A stretch of DNA of 64,000 bases from Ilex aquifolium (lineage: Eukaryota; Streptophyta; Magnoliopsida; Aquifoliales; Aquifoliaceae), in the NCBI GenBank assembly GCA_951799425.1, contig OX637401.1, positions 31,483,780 through 31,547,779 on the forward strand, written 5' to 3'. The stretch's first letter is position 1. Every line of letters begins with the position of its first letter. Positions 57,779-64,000 of this stretch are shown here, piece after piece. Both the position numbers and the translations under genes were made by a program. The notes under the pieces were generated by a model. It had not been told where the DNA came from. It saw nothing but the letters and a program-made list of their open reading frames with translations, and made no database searches.

Positions 57779-59538
57779 ATGGTACATGTTATTTTTGTTG
57801 GTAATTTGAATCAGCCTTTTCAATTGGACTATTTAGAATTAAGTTGAAAATATTTAGTACTATACCTGAAATTACTGTCAAAAAAGGCTCTCTTTTGAGA
57901 CTAAAGAGTTCATTTCACTTTACACAAATCTAACAAAACAGCTCATCTGGTAATACAATCATCCATCCAATCTCTATCAATCGGCCTTTCCATTAAATTG
58001 TCACAATTGAAAGAAAGATAATTAAAATAAAACATAACTGCGTCATTTAAAGATCATTACTATATTATGCCCTTCCCATAGTATTGTCACAAAACACCTC
58101 TTTTCCAAACAATTTTGCTTCCAATTTAAACGAGACATCATATAATTATTTAAGCATAAAACAGAGGTTTTATATATATTTATGTCAATTCCATTGGTTA
58201 TTTTCAATGTATAAAATGGTTAGATTGGTCAATTTCTTTTGATATTGATGGGAATTGATCATATTAGGATGATAACCCTATTTCTCCTCCCCCAACCAAC
58301 AAATGTTAGGGACCCAAAATGTTGAAAGATGAAACTACCATCACTATATATCCCATTCCCATGGGAGGCAAAATGTCCAATCAATTAGTTGTAGTAATTC
58401 ACAACATATTACCAAATTTAAAATGCATTTAAGACCATAGATTAGTATTGGTGAATTAATGATCCATTTTTTTTATATATAATACTTTTCATAATTTAGA
58501 AATAGCATAAAGACTTTTGTGAGTTATGAGAAAAAAACATTTATCCTTAATACTTACATGAGACTCGAGATGTCTTGAAATTTCTTAAAATAACATAAAA
58601 TAATATTGTGTTTTGTGTATTGTAGGATTTTTAAAAGATATTACATCTATTTAAAACTAACTTAAATAGGTAGTTCTTAAGAGATTTTGAGTAAAATTAA
58701 CTAGATCCTTTTGAACATTGCCTTTTTTCTTAGCTTATGAAGCAACTTTTTAGACTCAAAATGGTTATTTAGACTGATTCAAGAAGTTGATTTTATGAAC
58801 TTTTATTTTGGGTTTTTGAAGTTTTGTTACGGGTCTTACATAATTTTTTAGTTTATTATATTCATAAAATATTATTAGTTGTGTAGAAAAAATTAAAATT
58901 CATAGTTTTTGAACTATTATGCATAATCTATACATACATGTAATTATTTTTTTATTTTGACACAAAATAAACCAAAAAAACTAGAAAGTTAGTCAAAACA
59001 GATTTTTTCAACTTTTTAAAGAATACCCCGAACGGTTTTAAAAGACTTTTTTATGAAAATTTTCAAAGTGCAGTTTTTCATATAAAAAAAATCAGCTCTA
59101 AACAAGCCCATTATTACTAATTGATATATAACTCGAACCTCTAAACCTAAATTGATACTTGATAATAATTCATGTATTTTTCATATCAGGTGGAATTGTT
59201 CTCAACCCAAATATATTAGCATTTATTACCTGGATGGCAGTTCAGTAGTTATTTCCCAATCAAGGGCTATATATTGATAAATACTTCCTCGGTTTTTATC
59301 ATTGCAATTTTTATTATTTTTTTTCAGTCAAGCCAACCGTCCGATCCACCTACCGTTCCAACCATTTCTCTCTCCCTCAAACTTGGTAAAACATCTACAG
59401 CCCATACACACCAACCCAAAAAGAAAAACAGATATATATCATTCGTGAGCTAACTACCAAAGGCCACGTGACCATCTCTCTCTTCCCCGTCTTGGTAGCT
59501 GCTCTGTCCTCTATCGGCCAGAGCCTCACTCTCTCTCC
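57779..59538. other. Intergenic DNA upstream of ACLB
   Basis: AT-rich, no gene. The last 150 bp become CT-rich (Y-patch-like), typical of a plant core promoter. Confidence 0.45.
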
Positions 59539-59546
59539 TATATAAA
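59539..59546 (+). promoter_or_regulatory. TATA box of ACLB
   Basis: TATATAAA followed by a CT-rich start region; transcription is expected at about 59570. The first exon (to 59634) is non-coding and ends CCAG|GTACAT. Confidence 0.75.
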
Positions 59547-60879
59547 CCCCCATCTCTCTCCACTTTCTACATTGTTGCGTTCTTTCTCACTCGGCTCGTC
59601 TGAATTCAGGAGGAGACTTTGATCCTCTTCCCAGGTACATTATACACTCATTTGAATTTACTCTTTTTAACCAAAACTTATCTAATTATCCCTCATTTCT
59701 GTTGACGAAGTCCTAATTGTTCAATCTCAGATATTTGTGTGCGTCTTCTACTTTCTGTTTATGATTCGACTTCGTAGTTGTGTTGATGATTTTCCGAAAA
59801 TTTTCGGATCTTTGTTATGTTCTGCATTTTTCTTGCTTAATTTCGAGAAGCGAAATGCTTCGATTTGTATTTTAGTGAAGCTTTTGAATTTCAGTTGAGT
59901 TGCGAGTCAGATCTGGCTATAATAGTAACATAAAATGGCATTTTCATTTGGCGTTGAGCTTGAGTACGTACATTATACATACATTACATTACGATCTGGA
60001 GCATCATTGCTTTGTATTTGAGGGATTATTCGCATGAATAGTTCATAATTCTCCTTTTTGTTTCGTTTAATCATCATAACTGCCAATGCCATGGATCCAC
60101 TTATTATTGAGTTATATGTTACTGATTTAATTTTAATATTGCAAACCTTTTGAAAAAGTTGGGGGTTAAAATGTCAGTGCTTCCCCTTTTTGCGAGTAAT
60201 GGCAAAAAGTTTGTGTGGCGGGGCCAAACTCGGCAATGACCTTTCAATTGCTCGCGATTTGAGGTCTTATGATGGGATCATATAAGGACTAATTTGACCG
60301 GTTTTAGAACTCCCATCAATGCGCTGCTGCCTTCCAAATTTGGTAGTGAACCAGTTTGTTGATTTGGTTGTTCTTGATGAGCCACCTGACTGTATTATTC
60401 ATCTGTTGAGGGCAGACATGTCCAATACTTGTTTTATTAGGGAACCAAAAAAAAAAAAAAGAATTTTTTAGGTGATATTTTGAGATAGTGTGCTTCATTG
60501 TTCCATTTTGAGACAACCAAACCATTCAAACATACATGGGACAAAAGAAAGAAAGAAAGAAAAAAGAATTTCGAACTTTGTTTTGTACTTCCTTCTGAGA
60601 GATATTGTGCATGTTTCTCTTAAAATAGCCCCAACAAACTACACAATATATTCTTCATCATGCCATGGCTATGACTTACTCTGTTTTAAAGATGAAAATT
60701 TTGTTTCATTTCCGCCAAAACATCTGAACCGAGTCAACTATTAATTATCAAAACTCCTATGTTTTGAGGTACTTCGATATGTTTTGATCTGTTTCAGCCT
60801 ATGTTTCAGATTGTTTCGAAAAGAAAATTTCTCATTTATTCTTGGTTTCCCTTTTGTCAGGTCTCTCTGTGCCATCACC

Positions 60880-63800
60880 ATGGCTACTGGACAAATTTTC
60901 TCCAAAACTACACAAGCATTGTTCTACAATTACAAGCAACTTCCAATCCAACGGATGCTTGATTTCGACTTCCTTTGTGGTGTGTATAAATCTCTATACT
61001 GTTGCGATTGGCTTTGAGTCGCTGCACAAACGTGGATGCTTAAATCATGTTGCTAGTTGCTACCATTGTTGATCAGCAATGATGAATTATTTTATTCATT
61101 GCATTTACAGGGAGGGAAACACCTTCAGTTGCTGGAATTATAAATCCTGGTGCCGAGGGATTCCAGAAACTGTTTTTCGGTCAGGAAGAAATCGCCATTC
61201 CAGTACACTCAACGTATGGTTCCTTCTTTCTCACCCACCCTGTGTTTTTTATTTCCTTGTCACCTTTCCATACAAATGAAATCTGATATGAATATGCCGA
61301 GGGTACTTTACATGCTTCTAACGCTGTGATTTACTTTGGTTCGGTGAGGTTGACTTCTTGCAATGATAATCATCATGTCATGTTAAGTAGCTGATTTCTG
61401 AGGACATTTTATTCACCTAATCCCTTGACTAGTGTATCAAAATTTACTTTCCTGATTAGTTCAGTAAAACACTTTCGGTGTTTAAGCAATCAACTGTGGC
61501 AAACAGGTATGAACTGAAAAAACTACAAGTTTCACGGCATTTTTCAGACACTTAAAACCATGTGTGTGGTTTATGCACTCTCGTGAATAGAAAGGGGAAG
61601 AGTATGTGATTACTATTGTTTTACTTACTCATTGCTTCCAAGTTGTGAAAGTTAACATATGTTCCTATCTCTCTCGATTATTTAGAAATGCGAGTCTGTT
61701 TTGTCCACTTTCTCCATCCCTGTTTATGTACTGCCTATAATTATAATTGATACTTAGAATGGACCTAGTGATGATTTCTTCTTTGACCAGGGTTCTTGAT
61801 ATGATTTTAAACTGAAATACTTTTTATCTAGTGATGATTTCATCTGCGCTTAACGTTCTCTTACCCCATTTAAATTCTTTTGCAGCATTGAGGCTGCTTG
61901 TGCTGCACATCCCACAGCTGATGTCTTCATAAACTTTGCATCATTTAGAAGGTTTGTTCTCATTTATTTTTATATTCTGGAGCTTAAAGTTCTTTCTTGC
62001 ACCATGTAATCATTATAATGTTAATAATAATGCAGTGCTGCTGCTTCATCCATGGGCGCTCTCAAACAGCCAACTATTAGAGTGGTGGCTATTATAGCTG
62101 AAGGTGTTCCTGAGTCAGACACCAAGCAGTTGATTGCTTATGCAAGGGCAAACAATAAGGTAAATAAAAGTGTCTTTGAAGATTTGTGGCCCTATGTTCT
62201 GGCTTAAGTACATTTTTGGAGTCATAGGTGAAGAGTAAGACCATACTGTCAATTATCAGTAAACACACAGCAATGGATGTTTGTTTGCGCACTTAATCTA
62301 CCCCCGGAATTCTGTTATGGCATCTGAATTAACATGTATCTGATTATGTTGTTTACTTCTGTTTGCAGGTTGTTATTGGCCCTGCTACTGTTGGAGGCAT
62401 TCAAGCTGGAGCTTTTAAGATTGGTGACACTGCAGGAACAATTGATAATGTTATTCAGTGCAAACTGTACAGACCTGGATCTGTGGGTTTTGTCTCCAAA
62501 TCTGTGCGTAATCATTCCAAAGCTTCCCTATCTATAAAGAAATCTCATCTATTTTGTAACACGCCACATGCACACTGACCAGCCTTATGTTGCAGTCGAA
62601 AGAATTTCCCAACAACATTTTTGATAGAAATTTCTTATTGTGTTATATGCATTGGTTTTTATGATGCATTCTAAGTTTGCTACTTATTGTTCCTAAGAAA
62701 TAACAAAAAACAATGATAAATAAAAAATAGTTAATAAATCCATTTCTAATATTGTTTATCTTCCATTTTTTGTATAAGATGTAATCCCAAGCTCTTATTA
62801 TATTGATTAGGCTTTGATTTATATAATTATTTTGTTGATTGAGTATCATGTGCATGAGTAGCTGTCAAAGCTGCTTGATTTGTTTTTTGAATAAGTAAAA
62901 GCTGCTTATTAACTTTCTCTTCAATTACAGGGTGGCATGTCTAACGAATTGTACAATACAATTGCTCGTGTAACAGATGGAATTTATGAAGGTATCCGTA
63001 CATGCGGGATATTTTATTCAGTGTGTGTTTCGATGGATGTCATAGTGTTGTGCAGTTTTAGATTGGAATATATTTTTGGTGTTAATTCCTTTCTTCTATA
63101 GGTATTGCAATTGGAGGAGATGTGTTCCCGGGCTCTACCCTTTCCGATCATGTTCTGCGGTTCAACAACATTCCACAGGTATGTCAGTGTTTTATATTTA
63201 TTCCATCTTATGGTTCCTGTCAGAGAGTTGCATTCTGTGTTACGAGTTTCTTCTTACCGAGAAAGCTATCTACATGATCAGCATCAAAATACACCTGTGA
63301 CTTTCATTCCTAGACCATGCAACACAGATATAGTCACAAGCGATAAATCTGCCTTTTTATCCCCTACAATGTCTATCCCATTAAATGTTGAAAGGACGCA
63401 AAAAAGTGAGACCTCAGTTCCCTACTTCGTAGCTCAGTCCAACTTTGGGATTTATGAGTGCATCTCAATTTGCTTTTTTATTGTGGTCTTACATTCCAGA
63501 TAAGATGACCTCTATGCAATGTTTTGACATTGTGATTCATTTCTCCCACTCCACTGAACTCCTGCTTTCAGTTTATTTTTCCGTGTTTCTTAATCCTGAT
63601 CTTCTGGTCTACCTCAGGTTAAAATGGTGGTTGTTCTTGGGGAACTTGGTGGAAGGGATGAGTATTCCCTCGTTGAAGCCCTAAAACATGGGAAAATCAA
63701 TAAACCAGTTGTTGCTTGGGTCAGTGGAACATGCGCGAGGCTTTTCAAATCAGAAGTGCAATTTGGTCATGCGGTGAGCTACTGTTTTGATTTTCTTGGA

Positions 63801-64000
63801 CTTATCTTATATTCATAGTTGTCATTGGTGTCATTTATTCATTTTTATTTTGGGTTGGGGGGTTACTGTTCGTTATTACCACAATATAGGATGTATCCCC
63901 TCCCCAAGCCCCGCAGAGGCGGGAACGTCGTGCACTGGACCACTCTCTAATTTTTATCTGTACTGGATGAATCAGGGAGCAAAGAGTGGTGGTGAGATGG
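60880..64000 (+). CDS. ACLB: ATP-citrate lyase subunit B, N-terminal part (gene runs off the window)
   Basis: Leader exon up to 59634, a 1.2 kb intron, then coding exons 60880-60979, 61111-61213, 61886-61951, 62036-62159, 62369-62503, 62931-62991, 63102-63178, 63618-63773 and 63976 onward, all GT-AG and in phase. The protein starts [20 protein letters not shown] and has [65 protein letters not shown] and [12 protein letters not shown]. Exon 9 ends with QFGHA, and exon 10 opens GAKSGGEM; the His of FGHAGA is the phosphorylated catalytic residue. About 282 of roughly 608 residues are present. With subunit A it makes cytosolic acetyl-CoA and oxaloacetate from citrate, ATP and CoA, feeding waxes, sterols and flavonoids. 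The start has a strong context (CACCATGG). Confidence 0.96.

Noticed and set aside
63900-63960. GC-rich 'gcagaggcgggaacgtcgtgcactgg' in an ACLB intron
   Set aside because: Looks like a fragment of a common dispersed plant repeat; too short to name or to call functional.

Overview
This window comes from a flowering-plant nuclear genome. It has large spliced genes with GT-AG introns and long AT-rich spacers, plant-specific gene families (TPD1-like, dirigent, jacalin-related lectin, and the separate ACLB subunit of ATP-citrate lyase), and dense nested transposable elements. Nothing in the sequence fixes the species. All calls were made by reading; no database search was run.

Layout. 1-1.6 kb: remnants of LTR elements, including a truncated Ty1/copia start. 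1.6-3.4 kb: a decayed duplicate of the last exon of the FIP1-like gene whose intact copy lies 22 kb to the right. 3.7-17.4 kb: a jacalin-lectin pseudo-exon split by a 13.5 kb Ty3/gypsy (Tat-type, dual RNase H) element with 5-bp target duplications (CCATC). The gag-pol reading frame of that element is on the minus strand and broken by four in-frame stops. On the opposite strand it carries two spliced accessory genes, each followed by an array of tandem hairpins. 17.4-22.7 kb: a probably intact jacalin-related gene, a further jacalin fragment, and three Helitron-like copies with CCA/GGT-rich cores. 24.1-34.1 kb: a complete, eight-exon, minus-strand gene for a plant FIP1-type polyadenylation factor (about 1,219 aa). 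34.8-38 kb: hAT-like and LINE debris. 39.8-40.6 kb: a TPD1-like secreted peptide gene. 41.9-42.5 kb: a single-exon dirigent gene. 44.1-50.6 kb: an unidentified, probably transcribed unit interrupted by a very young 3.9 kb gag-only LTR element (TSD CAAAA, LTRs differing at one base by eye) that shares its gag, primer site and hairpin repeats with the 13.5 kb element. 50.6-59.4 kb: AT-rich spacer with tRNA-derived SINE copies, a hAT-like element nested in a SINE, and two LTR-like repeats. 59.5-64 kb: promoter, leader intron and first ten exons of ATP-citrate lyase subunit B, cut off by the window end.

The most unusual material is in the two related LTR elements. Both carry arrays of two-hairpin units between the coding region and the 3' LTR. 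In the large element these arrays directly follow two paralogous, intron-containing antisense genes. The small element has lost pol and the antisense genes but kept gag, LTRs, primer site and hairpin array, and has moved recently. The large copy seen here cannot have supplied a complete polymerase.
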